This document shows, in pieces, positions 1-9,057 of a DNA stretch of 47,907 nt. Position 1 is the stretch's first letter; each line of letters begins with the position of its first letter. Origin of the DNA: Lentisphaeria bacterium (lineage in GTDB: Bacteria; Verrucomicrobiota; Lentisphaeria; Oligosphaerales; Oligosphaeraceae); the NCBI GenBank assembly GCA_016288215.1, contig JAEEYQ010000043.1:1-47907 (forward strand), read 5' to 3'. Below the pieces are notes generated by a model. It had not been told where the DNA came from, did no database searches, and saw only the letters and a list, made by a program, of their open reading frames with translations. Made by a program: the position numbers and the translations under genes.

Positions 1-204
1 AATGTCGGTTGCGAAACGGACGGCGGCATCGCCGAAACCGTCATAACTTCTTGGTGCGAAATTGTTTGCGGCAAAATCTGCAGCGGAGTCGGAGCCGAGA
101 CGAATGTCGGTTGCGAAACGGACGGCGGCATCGCCGAAACCGTCATAACTTCTTGGTGCGAAATTGTTTGCGGCAAAATCTGCAGCGGAGTCGGAGCCGA
201 GACC
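1..204 (-). repeat. Two 102-bp near-identical tandem units (34 residues each)
   Basis: Bases 1-102 and 103-204 differ at one position (101/102 identical). Each unit encodes 34 residues in the frame of the sctP-position gene, beginning VSAPTPLQILPQ and ending PPSVSQPT plus one residue. The array touches the window edge and probably continues. The near identity indicates recent duplication, unlike the older decapeptide array. Confidence 0.93.
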
Positions 205-3200
205 AAAGCAGGCTGGCCGACTGGCGCTTGTGAAACAGCCGCAACAGCACACAGCGCAACGTCTGGCATGAGAATCAATTGGGGCATGCCAGCCGAAAGG
301 AGAGCGGGCATGGCGGAAACCGTCTTTCCGCGCTCAACCGCCAAACTCTTAATTGGAGTCTCAACAGCTTGGAGGACAACAGGTTGAGATGAAACAGCAA
401 GGCCTGCAGGCTCCGTCTGGACATCCGGCTTTACCGCCATGGAATGAACAGAGAACACCTTTTCATCCGAGGCCAATTCAAACTGAAGCGGTTCATCCTT
501 GCGAACCAAGGGTTGATTCATCGTCACGACCCCATCCGTTGGCGTATCGGTAACCCAAGTCAGCGGAAGGGATTGCGGAGTCATGGGCAAGGGCTGGACC
601 GAGACGTATTCCGCAATCGGATTCTCTTTTTCAAACTCTTGTGGGACAGAAAGTTCCACAATATGAGGAGCAACTTCGTTCCTCACAGTCAAACGCGGGG
701 TCTCCCCTAGAATCGGCATCGGCAACGGCATTGCCTTCAATGTCTGATCCATGGGACCCCCAATGGGCCGAGTCTCCAGAGAGACAGGTCTATTCCATTG
801 GGGCACAATGACATACAGTGACGGTGACGACTGCGGCGCCTCGCGCACGACAATCGACTCCGACCTTGGCTTTGAAATCTCCACATTCAGAGGAAGGACG
901 GGGGTGGTCGTCGCCGCCATGGTCTCCTTCGGAATATCCATGGAATACGCCGCTTCCGCCATCGGTCCCGCCATGGGGGCCATCACTGTATACTGTACTG
1001 TATCACTCTGCGGTGCAACAAGGTATAAAGCCTCGCTCAGCCGAGCAATAGAGGTTGCCACCCATTCCTGAGACTCCAGAGGATAGGAATCCGTCTCATA
1101 CCCAATCGCCGTCTGCGTCGCCACTTCCGGAGTCACTGCAATCGAGACTTGACGATCCAGCGGAACAATGATTTGCGCTGTTTCGAGAGGAATCGCATTC
1201 GCCTTCGGCTCATTTCCCAAGCCGGCCATGGGGATGGGAACGAACTCCTGCGCACCCTGCTGCGCCGAAATCACCGATGTCTGCGGAAACGCGGGTGGCT
1301 GAAGAACAATCTGCTGGATCTCGTCCTGACGGATGCTGACCTGGATGGGGGCCGCTGCCGAAGGCGCCACCATGGCAAAGTCAGAGTGTGTCACGGAAAC
1401 CGTGATGGGGGCATCCATCGGCTGCAAGACAACTGCTTGTGGCAGGATGAACGTCTCAACTCGGTATTGCATTGGAATCGGTTGCGGGGCAATGGGTTGC
1501 GCAGCAAACCCTTGAGCAACCCCGTGGTCATTTGGCATCACCTGCGGTGCAACAGGCTGATATGCAACGGGTTGTGCCGTTTCTCCTGGCGTCGCCACGG
1601 GTTGAGCGACAACGCCCTGTGCTGTCTCCCTTGGCATCGCAATGGGTTGAGCGACAACGGCTTGCACCATCTCTCTTGGCATCGCAATGGGTTGAGCGAC
1701 AACGGGTTGTGCCGCAACTGGCGGTGATGTAACAGACTGAGAAGCAACGGTTTGCGGCACCATGATCGGTGTTGTAACCGCATGTTCTGCAACGGGTTGT
1801 GCCACAACGGCAGACCGGTCAATCGATTGAGCTGCTGTAGTTTGAAGCGCTACGTGTCGAGCCAATACCTCTTGCGGAGCAATCGGTTGCCCTTCAACCG
1901 CTGGCATCATAACGGGCTGCGGCACCACCGACTGTGACACCTCCGTTTGCGGGGCAACAGGTTGCGCTGTAATCACTTGCGGGGCGAAAGCTTGCGCTGT
2001 AATCACTTGCGGAGCAACAGGCTGCGACGCAACTTCTTGCGGGGCAATGGGTTGTGCCATAACCTTCTGCGATGCAACAGGTTGAGCTGTTACTGATGGT
2101 GGCGCAACCGGTTGACCCATTGTCACTTGTGGCGTAACAGGTTCTTCCGCAACTATTTGTGGGGCAACAGGCTGTGACGCAACTGGCTGAGCCGTTACCG
2201 TCTGCGGAGCTGCAGGCTGTGCTGTAAGCATCTGCGGGGCAACAGGTTGCGTCGTCACCATCTGCGATGCAACTTCTTGCGGAGCAACGGGTTGTGCCGT
2301 AATCACTTGTGGAGCTACGAGCTGTGCTGTAACCGCCTGCGGGGCAACGGGTTGCGACGCAACTTTCTGTGGAGCAACGGGTTGTGCCGTAACCGTCTGC
2401 GGAGCAACGGGCTGTGACGTAACCGTCTGCGATGCAACAGGTTGCGATGCAACTTCTTGCGGGGTAACGGGCTGCGTATTCACCACTTGTGCTGCAACAG
2501 GCTGAGTTACAACAGTCTGCGAGGCAAAGGATTCTGTAGCAACTGCTTGTGGGGTAATAGGCTGAGCTGCGACAGGTTGCGCTGTTACTGCTTGCGGCGT
2601 TACATCATGAATTGAAACAACTTGCGGCGAAACAGGCTGTGACACAACAGCCTGGGGAGCAATGGGTTCTTTCGCAACTATTTGAGGAGCAACGGGTTGT
2701 GCCGTAATCACTTGTGGAGCTACGAGCTGTGCTGTAACCGCCTGCGGGGCAACAGGCTGTGCTGTAAGTATCTGCGGGGCAACGGGTTGTGTGCTTACCA
2801 CTTGCGGTGCAACGGGTTCTGCCGCAACTGCTTGCTGCGCAACGGGTTGTGCCGTAACAGCTGGTGGCACAATGGTCTTAGCTGTAACCGATTGAGGCTT
2901 GACATCATAAATTGGAACCGTTTGCGGGGCAAAAGATTGTGTCGTCACCATCTGCGACGCAACTTCTTGCGGAGCAACGAGTTGGGCCGTAACTGCCTGC
3001 GGGGCAACCGGTTGGGCTGCAATCACTTGCGGGGCAACAGGCTGTGCAGTTACCGATTGTGGCGTAACGGGTTGAGCCGTAATCGTCTGCAGAGCAACGG
3101 GTTGGGCCGTAACTGCCTGCGGTGTAACAGGTTGAGCTGCAATCACTTGCGGGGCAACAGGCTGTGCAATTACCGATTGTGGCGCAACGGATTCTTCCGC

Positions 3201-4397
3201 AACTTCTTGCGGAGCAACTGGCTGAGTCGTAACTTCTGGTGGGGCAACAGGCTGTGCCGTTACCGCCTGCGGAGCTACTGGCTGTGCTATTATTGATGGT
3301 GGCGTAACAGGTTGACCCATTGACGCTTGCGGCGTAGCGGGTTCTGCCACAACTTTTTGCGGAGCAACGGGTTGGGCCGTAACAGCTGGTGGTACAACGG
3401 TCTGAGCTGCAACCACTTGAGACGCCATATCACGAAGTTGAACCGTTTGTGCCGCTATTTCTTGCAGCGTAACGGGTTGTGCAACCATCGCTTGTGGCGC
3501 AACCGTCTGTGACGCAACTGCTTGCGGAACAACGGATTGAGCCGCAACTTCCTGCGGGGCAACGGGTTGTGACGGAGCCGGCGGTTCGGGCACAGTTTGT
3601 TTTGCAATTTCCTGCGGGACAAAAACTTGCGAAGACACCGTCAATGCCGACGCATCATAATCCACAAATAACTGCGGAGCAACGACTTGCAACGAGAAAA
3701 ACACAGTGGGAGCCCATACCGTCTGCACGGCCAAGGTCGCCAAGGTCGTTTTCGGAAGCTCCGTGGTCTTCACGTGGAGGGCAACTGCATTCGACCGCAA
3801 CGGCAAGGGCTTCACGCTCACGGCCACTGATGCGGTTGCAACGGCGCGGCTCGGCGTCATCACAACCGCCGTTCCGTTTTTCGTGCCCTCCCCTGTCGTT
3901 TCCCTATTATATATATGGTATAGGGAAGTGGCCCCTGACGGACGCTTTTCCGCTGTCACCTCCCCATGGGGAAGGATTGTCTGAGACATCACTGCCGCCG
4001 GTGCCGCCGCTGAAAAATCCGCCTGGGGAATGAAGGTGCTTGAAACCGTCTCCCCCTGCGAAACCGTCTCTCCCGCCACGGAGCAGGAGACCGCCGACGG
4101 CGTCATCGCCAATTTGGAGAAGACCATGACATGGTTCATGAGATCCCTATTCCAAAGGGGCGCCGATGCCATGTGCGTTGCAACTCCCGTTGAGTCAACA
4201 AGATGCGTCTTTTCATCCGAAGCTGGAAGCGAGACGCTCATCGACGCAGGCTCGTCGGACTGCTCCATCAAAGCCGTGAAACGCGCCACGCTCTCGGCAG
4301 AAATGTCCCTGGCCACCGCCGTCAGCGGAGCCATCGTCCATTCCAAGGAGGGGCACTCCAAGGCCATGTCTAAGATGTCCGGTTCAAATCGAATCAT
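1..4397 (-). CDS. sctP: Giant repeat-rich SctP/YscP-position protein (needle-length ruler candidate), 3' end outside window
   Basis: I read this minus-strand frame codon by codon to base 3 and found no stop, so at least 1,465 codons are open and the C-terminus lies outside the window. The start is one of two adjacent ATGs inside the end of sctO, behind GTGAGG; an ATG at 4367 is the alternative. Residues 1 to about 250 are non-repetitive. About residues 265-955 are decapeptide repeats (consensus AQPVAPQxVT), followed by a proline-rich non-repetitive linker and 34-residue tandem repeats at the edge. The position directly after sctN-sctO is that of yscP, whose product is secreted, measures needle length and signals the substrate switch through SctU. 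YscP is about 515 residues, so this is very large. The diagnostic C-terminal switch domain cannot be seen, so the ruler role rests on gene order. A secreted surface fibre is the alternative. Confidence 0.6.
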   Translation of the reverse strand, partial: MIRFEPDILDMALECPSLEWTMAPLTAVARDISAESVARFTALMEQSDEPASMSVSLPASDEKTHLVDSTGVATHMASAPLWNRDLMNHVMVFSKLAMTPSAVSCSVAGETVSQGETVSSTFIPQADFSAAAPAAVMSQTILPHGEVTAEKRPSGATSLYHIYNRETTGEGTKNGTAVVMTPSRAVATASVAVSVKPLPLRSNAVALHVKTTELPKTTLATLAVQTVWAPTVFFSLQVVAPQLFVDYDASALTVSSQVFVPQEIAKQTVPEPPAPSQPVAPQEVAAQSVVPQAVASQTVAPQAMVAQPVTLQEIAAQTVQLRDMASQVVAAQTVVPPAVTAQPVAPQKVVAEPATPQASMGQPVTPPSIIAQPVAPQAVTAQPVAPPEVTTQPVAPQEVAEESVAPQSVIAQPVAPQVIAAQPVTPQAVTAQPVALQTITAQPVTPQSVTAQPVAPQVIAAQPVAPQAVTAQLVAPQEVASQMVTTQSFAPQTVPIYDVKPQSVTAKTIVPPAVTAQPVAQQAVAAEPVAPQVVSTQPVAPQILTAQPVAPQAVTAQLVAPQVITAQPVAPQIVAKEPIAPQAVVSQPVSPQVVSIHDVTPQAVTAQPVAAQPITPQAVATESFASQTVVTQPVAAQVVNTQPVTPQEVASQPVASQTVTSQPVAPQTVTAQPVAPQKVASQPVAPQAVTAQLVAPQVITAQPVAPQEVASQMVTTQPVAPQMLTAQPAAPQTVTAQPVASQPVAPQIVAEEPVTPQVTMGQPVAPPSVTAQPVASQKVMAQPIAPQEVASQPVAPQVITAQAFAPQVITAQPVAPQTEVSQSVVPQPVMMPAVEGQPIAPQEVLARHVALQTTAAQSIDRSAVVAQPVAEHAVTTPIMVPQTVASQSVTSPPVAAQPVVAQPIAMPREMVQAVVAQPIAMPRETAQGVVAQPVATPGETAQPVAYQPVAPQVMPNDHGVAQGFAAQPIAPQPIPMQYRVETFILPQAVVLQPMDAPITVSVTHSDFAMVAPSAAAPIQVSIRQDEIQQIVLQPPAFPQTSVISAQQGAQEFVPIPMAGLGNEPKANAIPLETAQIIVPLDRQVSIAVTPEVATQTAIGYETDSYPLESQEWVATSIARLSEALYLVAPQSDTVQYTVMAPMAGPMAEAAYSMDIPKETMAATTTPVLPLNVEISKPRSESIVVREAPQSSPSLYVIVPQWNRPVSLETRPIGGPMDQTLKAMPLPMPILGETPRLTVRNEVAPHIVELSVPQEFEKENPIAEYVSVQPLPMTPQSLPLTWVTDTPTDGVVTMNQPLVRKDEPLQFELASDEKVFSVHSMAVKPDVQTEPAGLAVSSQPVVLQAVETPIKSLAVERGKTVSAMPALLSAGMPQLILMPDVALCAVAAVSQAPVGQPALVSAPTPLQILPQTISHQEVMTVSAMPPSVSQPTFVSAPTPLQILPQTISHQEVMTVSAMPPSVSQPT
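1540..3600 (-). repeat. About 65-70 tandem 30-bp units encoding decapeptides
   Basis: The units are 30 bp long and in frame, encoding [A/S]QPV[A/T]PQx[V/I][A/T]. Position 8 is highly variable, while the QPV and PQ cores are kept. Third codon positions vary between copies (CCC/CCT/CCG, GTT/GTA), so the array is old at DNA level but constrained at protein level. Some units are degenerate, with cores such as VPIYDVKPQ or VSIHDVTPQ. The copy number is estimated from the length of the array. Confidence 0.92.
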
Positions 4398-4881
4398 CAT
4401 CCTCACCAACCAGAGAGAGTTGCGGATGCAAATCCTCCAGTTCCTTCTCCGCGTTTTCCGCCTCGATGCGCTTTTCCTCCTCCAGCCACGCATCTTTATG
4501 GGAGTCCAGCTTCATGGTGTTCTTGGTGGCCTTCAACCAATTCTTCTGGGCGTCCTCCAGGGCCTGATGGGCCTGAATGACACGGTTTTCCGCCTGGCTC
4601 ACCATTTCGGCCAACGCCAAGTGCTGCCGTTCCAGGTCCGCAAGGGCCTCCTTCATTTTGTCAATCTGCTCTCGCTTCACGATGACATGGATGACCGTCG
4701 CATAGAGCCGCTCCTTCCTTTCGGGGAGCTCCCGGTCGAACGTCTCCTGCCGTCGCTTCGCCTCGTCCCGTGCCGTCTCCGCCGTCTGGATGTCCTGCCG
4801 CGCGCGGTTCACCTGCTGCGCCATTTCATCCTCGCGCTTCCGCCGAATGTCCAATAAAGGTTCAAGAACATAGTTCGCCAT
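4384..4881 (-). CDS. sctO: SctO, T3SS central stalk protein (YscO/FliJ family)
   Basis: This 165-residue protein is almost entirely charged alpha-helix and would form a two-helix coiled coil, as in YscO, InvI and FliJ. These proteins insert into the SctN hexamer and link it to the SctV export gate. The family is defined by size, coiled coil and position rather than motifs. Heptad-like stretches cover about residues 10-70 and 75-145, and the C-terminus is acidic. The start codon overlaps the sctN stop (TAATG), and the next gene starts inside its last codons. Gene order N-O is conserved in nearly all T3SS. Confidence 0.85.
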   Translation of the reverse strand: MANYVLEPLLDIRRKREDEMAQQVNRARQDIQTAETARDEAKRRQETFDRELPERKERLYATVIHVIVKREQIDKMKEALADLERQHLALAEMVSQAENRVIQAHQALEDAQKNWLKATKNTMKLDSHKDAWLEEEKRIEAENAEKELEDLHPQLSLVGEDDDSI

Positions 4882-6215
4882 TATTCGACAACCGCCTTCA
4901 GTTTTGTCAAGACCTCGTCAAAGGGGACCTTCTCGAACAGGCCCTGACAAAGGAAATCGTTGATTTGCTTGTTCTTAGCAATTGCCTCGTCGGCTGCCGC
5001 ATCGCTGCCCTGCTTGTATTCGCCGATTTGCAGAAGCATCTCGATCTCCGCATATTTGGCCAGTAGCTTGCGAACCCGGCTCGCCGCCTGCGCATGCTCT
5101 TTGGAGACGATGGCGGGCATGCATCGGGAGACCGAGGCCATGACATCAATGGCGGGATAGTGGTTCTTCTGGGCCAGCTTGCGGGACAGAATGATATGAC
5201 CGTCCAAGATGGAGCGAGTTTCGTCCGCGATGGGCTCAGTCATGTCATCGCCTTCAACAAGAACTGTATAAAGTGCTGTGATGGAACCCTTTGCGGAATT
5301 TCCCGCCCGTTCCATCAATTTCGGCAATTCGGAGAAGACGGACGGGGGGAAGCCCCGTCGGGTCGGCGGTTCGCCAGCGGCCAGGCCGATTTCCCGCTGG
5401 GCACGGCCGAAGCGAGTGACGGAGTCCATCAGCAGGAGCACCTTCTTGCCATTGTCGCGGAAATACTCCGCAATGGCCGTCGCCACGTAGGCGGACTTCA
5501 GCCGTTCCATGCTGGAGCGGTCGGAGGTGGAACAGACGACGACGGATTTCCGCATGCCTTCCTCCCCCAAATCCCGTTCGATGAACTCGCGGACTTCACG
5601 GCCACGTTCACCGATGAGGGCCAGCACCGTGACTTCCGCCTGCGTGTTGCGGACAATCTGCGCCATCAGCGTACTTTTGCCGCCGCCTGCGGCCGCGAAG
5701 ATGCCCAGACGCTGCCCTTCGCCGCAGGTCAGCATGCTGTCGATGGCACGCACCCCAAGGGGAAGCGGGGTAGATATCACCCGTCGTTCCAAGGGGTTAG
5801 GTGGATCCGCAAACACGGGGTAGTAGGTTTCGGGATAGAAGACGCCCTTCGTGTCCGTGTCGATGGGGCGGCCCAGGCCGTCCACCACGTGCCCCAGCAG
5901 ATCGGGGCCAACACCCACCCGATGAACGCGATGGGTGGGAATCACTTCCGTCAGCGTGGAGATGCCCTGCATCTGCCCCAGAGCGGTCAGCAGGACCTCG
6001 CCTTTGGAAAAGCCGACCACCTCCGCCAGAAGCTCCGTGTCCTCCCATGCATTGCGCAGGATGCAGATTTCACCGACCTTCACGCCGGGGACGCTGGCAT
6101 GCACAATAGTCCCTATGACCTGCAGCACCTTGCCTTTGACCTCATAAGGCTGCACGTCATCCAGCGCCTGCATCAGCGTGTTGGCGATATAGTCTAATCT
6201 ACCCGACTTGCTCAT
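4881..6215 (-). CDS. sctN: SctN, T3SS ATPase (YscN/FliI family)
   Basis: This cytosolic hexameric ATPase strips chaperones from substrates and unfolds them for export. The 444 residues match the family length. The P-loop AAAGGGKST is at residues 174-182, with Lys180. The [11 protein letters not shown] segment at about 201-211 holds the catalytic Glu203. The Walker B strand [17 protein letters not shown] and the [14 protein letters not shown] signature follow. The P-loop has GGG where most homologues have GVG. The start ATG overlaps the sctL stop (ATGA), which implies translational coupling. Flagellar FliI is excluded by the surrounding secretin, needle and translocator genes. Confidence 0.97.
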   Translation of the reverse strand: MSKSGRLDYIANTLMQALDDVQPYEVKGKVLQVIGTIVHASVPGVKVGEICILRNAWEDTELLAEVVGFSKGEVLLTALGQMQGISTLTEVIPTHRVHRVGVGPDLLGHVVDGLGRPIDTDTKGVFYPETYYPVFADPPNPLERRVISTPLPLGVRAIDSMLTCGEGQRLGIFAAAGGGKSTLMAQIVRNTQAEVTVLALIGERGREVREFIERDLGEEGMRKSVVVCSTSDRSSMERLKSAYVATAIAEYFRDNGKKVLLLMDSVTRFGRAQREIGLAAGEPPTRRGFPPSVFSELPKLMERAGNSAKGSITALYTVLVEGDDMTEPIADETRSILDGHIILSRKLAQKNHYPAIDVMASVSRCMPAIVSKEHAQAASRVRKLLAKYAEIEMLLQIGEYKQGSDAAADEAIAKNKQINDFLCQGLFEKVPFDEVLTKLKAVVE

Positions 6216-6826
6216 GATTGGTTAAAGCATTTTCGAAGGGCCTTCTCGATGGCGGAAAGCTGAACGTCCAGCGAGGCGTCCACATTTCCCGCGTCGGTTT
6301 CCAAGATGCAGGCGACGCCCTTGAGTTTGGGGTCCTCCTGCAGATTGATGTAATTAACTCCCGGATAATGGGATAGGATATCGTTCAACCGCGCTTTCAC
6401 GTTGTCCATTTGCTCCAGGCTGACCTTCAGCGTAATCTGCTGCTGATTGCGGACAACGGCCTGCATGGCCTTCAGCACCACCTGCACCATCAGCTCGCGG
6501 TCGCCAATTTCCGCGACGCATTTCTTCAGCGCCGTCAGAACCAGCTCCACAATCCGGTTCTCCATCTTGTTCAGATAGTCGATGGACTTCTCCACCTGCT
6601 CCAGCTTCTGGATGGCGATTTCGCCTTTGCCCTCGTCCAGCCCCTTCTCGAGGCCCAGCTGGCGCTGACGCTCAAACTCTTCCTGCGCCTTCCGACGGAT
6701 GTCGTCCGCCTCCGCTTGGGCGGCCGTCATCAGCTCCATGGCATCCGAGACGGCCTTGACTTGGGCACGCCGAATCAGACGTCCCGTCGTCTCGATTTGA
6801 AGATTTCCCTGTTTGACAATCAACAT
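6212..6826 (-). CDS. sctL: SctL, ATPase stator/regulator (YscL/FliH family)
   Basis: SctL links the SctN ATPase to the SctQ sorting platform and restrains ATP hydrolysis. The protein has an N-terminal segment, a charged coiled coil with many Gln and Glu residues (about residues 40-100), and a globular C-terminal half resembling V/A-ATPase subunit E, as in YscL. I chose the ATG beginning MLIVKQ (204 residues). A TTG two codons earlier, overlapping the sctK stop, is the alternative. It lies between sctK and sctN as in Yersinia. Confidence 0.92.
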   Translation of the reverse strand: MLIVKQGNLQIETTGRLIRRAQVKAVSDAMELMTAAQAEADDIRRKAQEEFERQRQLGLEKGLDEGKGEIAIQKLEQVEKSIDYLNKMENRIVELVLTALKKCVAEIGDRELMVQVVLKAMQAVVRNQQQITLKVSLEQMDNVKARLNDILSHYPGVNYINLQEDPKLKGVACILETDAGNVDASLDVQLSAIEKALRKCFNQS

Positions 6827-6828
6827 AT

Positions 6829-7467
6829 TCAAGCGCCTATCAATCCGCGGTGATGAAGTGCGTCAAGGAGGTCGAAGGAGGTCTGTGCGTCGGCAGTCCA
6901 TGGAACGGACGTGACCGCATCGATCTCCTCCGGAGGAAACCGCAGCCGCCACCGTCGTAGGACCGCAGGGGCGAAGGCCGCGAACATGGCCAGCAGCAGG
7001 CCGTAGCCATGGCGACGAAGCTGTTGCGGCGTCAGCGCGGACTTGTCCGTCACCGACGCGTTCAGAGGCTCCTGCCACTTCTGGAACGCCTTGGCCTGCC
7101 GAAGCACATCCGGATAGCAGTGGGGCATGGCCTGACGCAGCGCCTGCAGGATAGAGCCTTTCAGCGTGACGCGAAGAATCGGACAATAGGCCAAGACTCC
7201 CAGCCAGTCGGCCAGACGTCGAGTCTGCTCCATGGACAGAAGCAGATAGTCCGCCAACGGCGATGATGGAAAGTCAACGGGCGGCGTCTGCCACTGACGC
7301 TCCGCCAAGGGCTTCAAACGAAGCCATGCCGCCGGGGAGGCCTTGACTCGGTCTGGAGGGAACGGGCCAAACAGCGCCGCCACTCGAGACTCCTCCGCCA
7401 TGTCCAGAGGATTCCCGCAGAACCGCAGCCGCCGAAGCAGGCCGTCCATGTTCTCCGAACCCGTCAT
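6829..7467 (-). CDS. sctK: SctK, sorting-platform adaptor (YscK family)
   Basis: SctK proteins connect the SctD cytosolic ring to the SctQ pods. This 212-residue protein has the helical, Trp- and Leu-rich composition of YscK, with SPLADYLLLS and RRWRLRFPPEEID segments, and sits between sctJ and sctL as in Ysc systems. SctK sequences diverge fast, so the call depends mainly on position and size. The ATG overlaps the sctJ stop (ATGA), and a GTG one codon upstream is less likely. The 3' end overlaps the sctL start region. Confidence 0.82.
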   Translation of the reverse strand: MTGSENMDGLLRRLRFCGNPLDMAEESRVAALFGPFPPDRVKASPAAWLRLKPLAERQWQTPPVDFPSSPLADYLLLSMEQTRRLADWLGVLAYCPILRVTLKGSILQALRQAMPHCYPDVLRQAKAFQKWQEPLNASVTDKSALTPQQLRRHGYGLLLAMFAAFAPAVLRRWRLRFPPEEIDAVTSVPWTADAQTSFDLLDALHHRGLIGA

Positions 7468-8234
7468 CACCTTGCCGCCGTCTTCTGCGGCTCCTGACGG
7501 CCCTTGCCGCCCACAAGCCGGATAATGACCAGAACCAGAACCACCGCCAAAAGCACCGCCAACGTGGCGTTCGCCGTCACCAGAATCCGAATGGTCTGGG
7601 CATTGAGCTGCAGTTTTTGCTTTGGCGGCGCGGCAAGCTGTTCACGAGGGGCCACAATGACCTTGAACAGCGTGACCGTGATCTTATCGTAGTCCACGCC
7701 CTCGATGGCGTTCTTGACCAGATTCTTGATCTCCGGAATGTGATCCTCCAGGTCACAGTCGCTCCGATGGCGGACGGCCACCGCCGCGGACGACGGCAAA
7801 ATGTTCTTCGCGAAGGGGTCGTTGTTCGGCAGCACAATATGGACACGGGCGGAAATGACGCCGTCGATTTCCGAAATGGTGTGGGCCAGATCCTGCGCCA
7901 GCGCGTCCATGAAGCGAATGCGCTCCTCCGTGGGAGAGGAGACCATGCCGGTCTTCTTGAAGACGTCTCCCACTCCATGATAAAGCTGTTGGGGGAGGCC
8001 ATTCTGCTGGCAGATTTCCACCGCTTTGGCGAAATCGCTCTGATTGACCAACAGCTTCCAGGTGTTCTCCTCTCCAGCCACCTTCTGGCAGGAGAGGTTG
8101 TTTTCCTGCAAAGCGGCCATGATGGGGTTGGCCTGCTGCTCCTCCAGAGAGTTGAACAGCACGACGGTCTGGTCGCAGCTGTTGAGGAGAAGCGCGCAAA
8201 GCACTACAAATAATGGAGTTATGATTCGTCTCAT
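7467..8234 (-). CDS. sctJ: SctJ, inner-membrane ring lipoprotein (YscJ/PrgK family)
   Basis: This 255-residue protein starts MRRIITPLF and has a lipoprotein signal peptide with a lipobox around LLLNSC, giving an acylated Cys at residue 20. Two ring-building modules follow. The NGLPQ segment and the conserved stretch around LAHTISEIDGVISARVHIVLP are typical of YscJ/FliF. A C-terminal membrane helix (about residues 215-240) precedes a short basic tail. I reject an in-frame extension 20 residues upstream because it would bury the signal peptide. The gene follows sctI and couples to sctK by ATGA. Confidence 0.95.
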   Translation of the reverse strand: MRRIITPLFVVLCALLLNSCDQTVVLFNSLEEQQANPIMAALQENNLSCQKVAGEENTWKLLVNQSDFAKAVEICQQNGLPQQLYHGVGDVFKKTGMVSSPTEERIRFMDALAQDLAHTISEIDGVISARVHIVLPNNDPFAKNILPSSAAVAVRHRSDCDLEDHIPEIKNLVKNAIEGVDYDKITVTLFKVIVAPREQLAAPPKQKLQLNAQTIRILVTANATLAVLLAVVLVLVIIRLVGGKGRQEPQKTAAR

Positions 8235-8247
8235 GAGCGCAAGAAAA

Positions 8248-8664
8248 TTACTGGTTTTTGAACAGGGTCTGGATGGCCTGGCTGCCGCGGTCAATGACTT
8301 TGGTGACCAGTTCCTGCTGGATGGAAAGATTGGCGACCTGATACTGGAGCTCCATCAACTCCGTCAGGGAAAGGGTCTTGGACTTGCTGGTCTCCACCAT
8401 GTCGTGGAGTTTGCCATAGGTCTCGAACTGTCGGGCCTCCGCTGCGCGGAAAGCCTGTCCCACCCGATCCGCAAAGGGGATGGGCGTGGGAGTTGGCGGC
8501 TGCACAATCTGGTTCTCCGGCCGGATGTCCGCCGTCGCCATGACCTGGTTGAATTTCTCGACCAGGGCGGCGTCAGGGCCCTTTGCGGCCGTCGCGGCCT
8601 CCGTCGCCTGAGCGGACGGTGCCGACATGGCAGCTCGAATTGCTTCTACAATGAAATCGTTCAT
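8248..8664 (-). CDS. sctI: SctI, inner rod/needle adaptor (YscI family)
   Basis: SctI anchors the needle to the export gate. The 138-residue sequence has a variable Ala/Pro-rich N-terminal half and a conserved C-terminal helical pair, with LSLTELMELQYQ followed by a VANLSIQQELVTKVIDRG stretch, which is the hallmark of YscI/PrgJ/HrpB rod proteins. Length compares with about 115 in Yersinia. It lies between the YscG-like chaperone gene and sctJ. Confidence 0.93.
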   Translation of the reverse strand: MNDFIVEAIRAAMSAPSAQATEAATAAKGPDAALVEKFNQVMATADIRPENQIVQPPTPTPIPFADRVGQAFRAAEARQFETYGKLHDMVETSKSKTLSLTELMELQYQVANLSIQQELVTKVIDRGSQAIQTLFKNQ

Positions 8665-8682
8665 GGGATTTCGCCGTTGGTT

Positions 8683-9051
8683 TTACATACTCTCAAGCAT
8701 GCTCTTGGACAGATTGGCGGCATTGTCGTCGCCGTCCTGCAACTCCCACAGGACCGGCTTCGCCTCCTCGCCACGCTGCAACTGAATCAAGGCCATGCAA
8801 CGGAATGCCTTCAGCATCCGGCTGTCCGGATGCCGAGGCAGGGCTTCGCCATCGATGAACTCCAAGGCCACCTTGCCTTGGAACTGGGAGAGGCACAGAA
8901 TCACCTTCGCCACGTCCACGGACTCGTGGCCGGGGCGATACTGCTCCAAGGCCATCAGAATCTTCATCGCGCTTTTGAAGCGATTCTGACCAATGGCCAT
9001 GAGAGCGGTCTCCAGCAACAGCTGTACCTCTTCCGTGGTCAGTTCAAGCAT
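8683..9051 (-). CDS. YscG-like TPR chaperone of the needle subunit
   Basis: This is a 122-residue all-helical protein with TPR-like spacing (ALMAIGQNRFKSAMKILMAL and following repeats). In Ysc systems YscG, together with YscE, caps the C-terminal helix of the needle subunit YscF and stops premature polymerisation. It sits immediately after sctF, exactly the yscF-yscG arrangement, and its length matches YscG (about 115). The assignment rests on TPR fold, size and position. Confidence 0.78.
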   Translation of the reverse strand: MLELTTEEVQLLLETALMAIGQNRFKSAMKILMALEQYRPGHESVDVAKVILCLSQFQGKVALEFIDGEALPRHPDSRMLKAFRCMALIQLQRGEEAKPVLWELQDGDDNAANLSKSMLESM

Positions 9052-9057
9052 AATGAC

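Noticed and set aside
1149..4857. Plus-strand reading frames across the repeat region (for example 1149-1727, 2682-3296, 4030-4857)
   Set aside because: They are shadows of the minus-strand repeat gene. The 30-bp period, a multiple of three, keeps other frames open, and their products (Arg/Asn/Cys-rich or unrelated) have no ribosome sites or known folds.
5094..6197. 367-codon plus-strand frame
   Set aside because: It lies entirely antisense to sctN, whose motifs and frame are certain. GC-rich codon use often leaves the opposite strand open.
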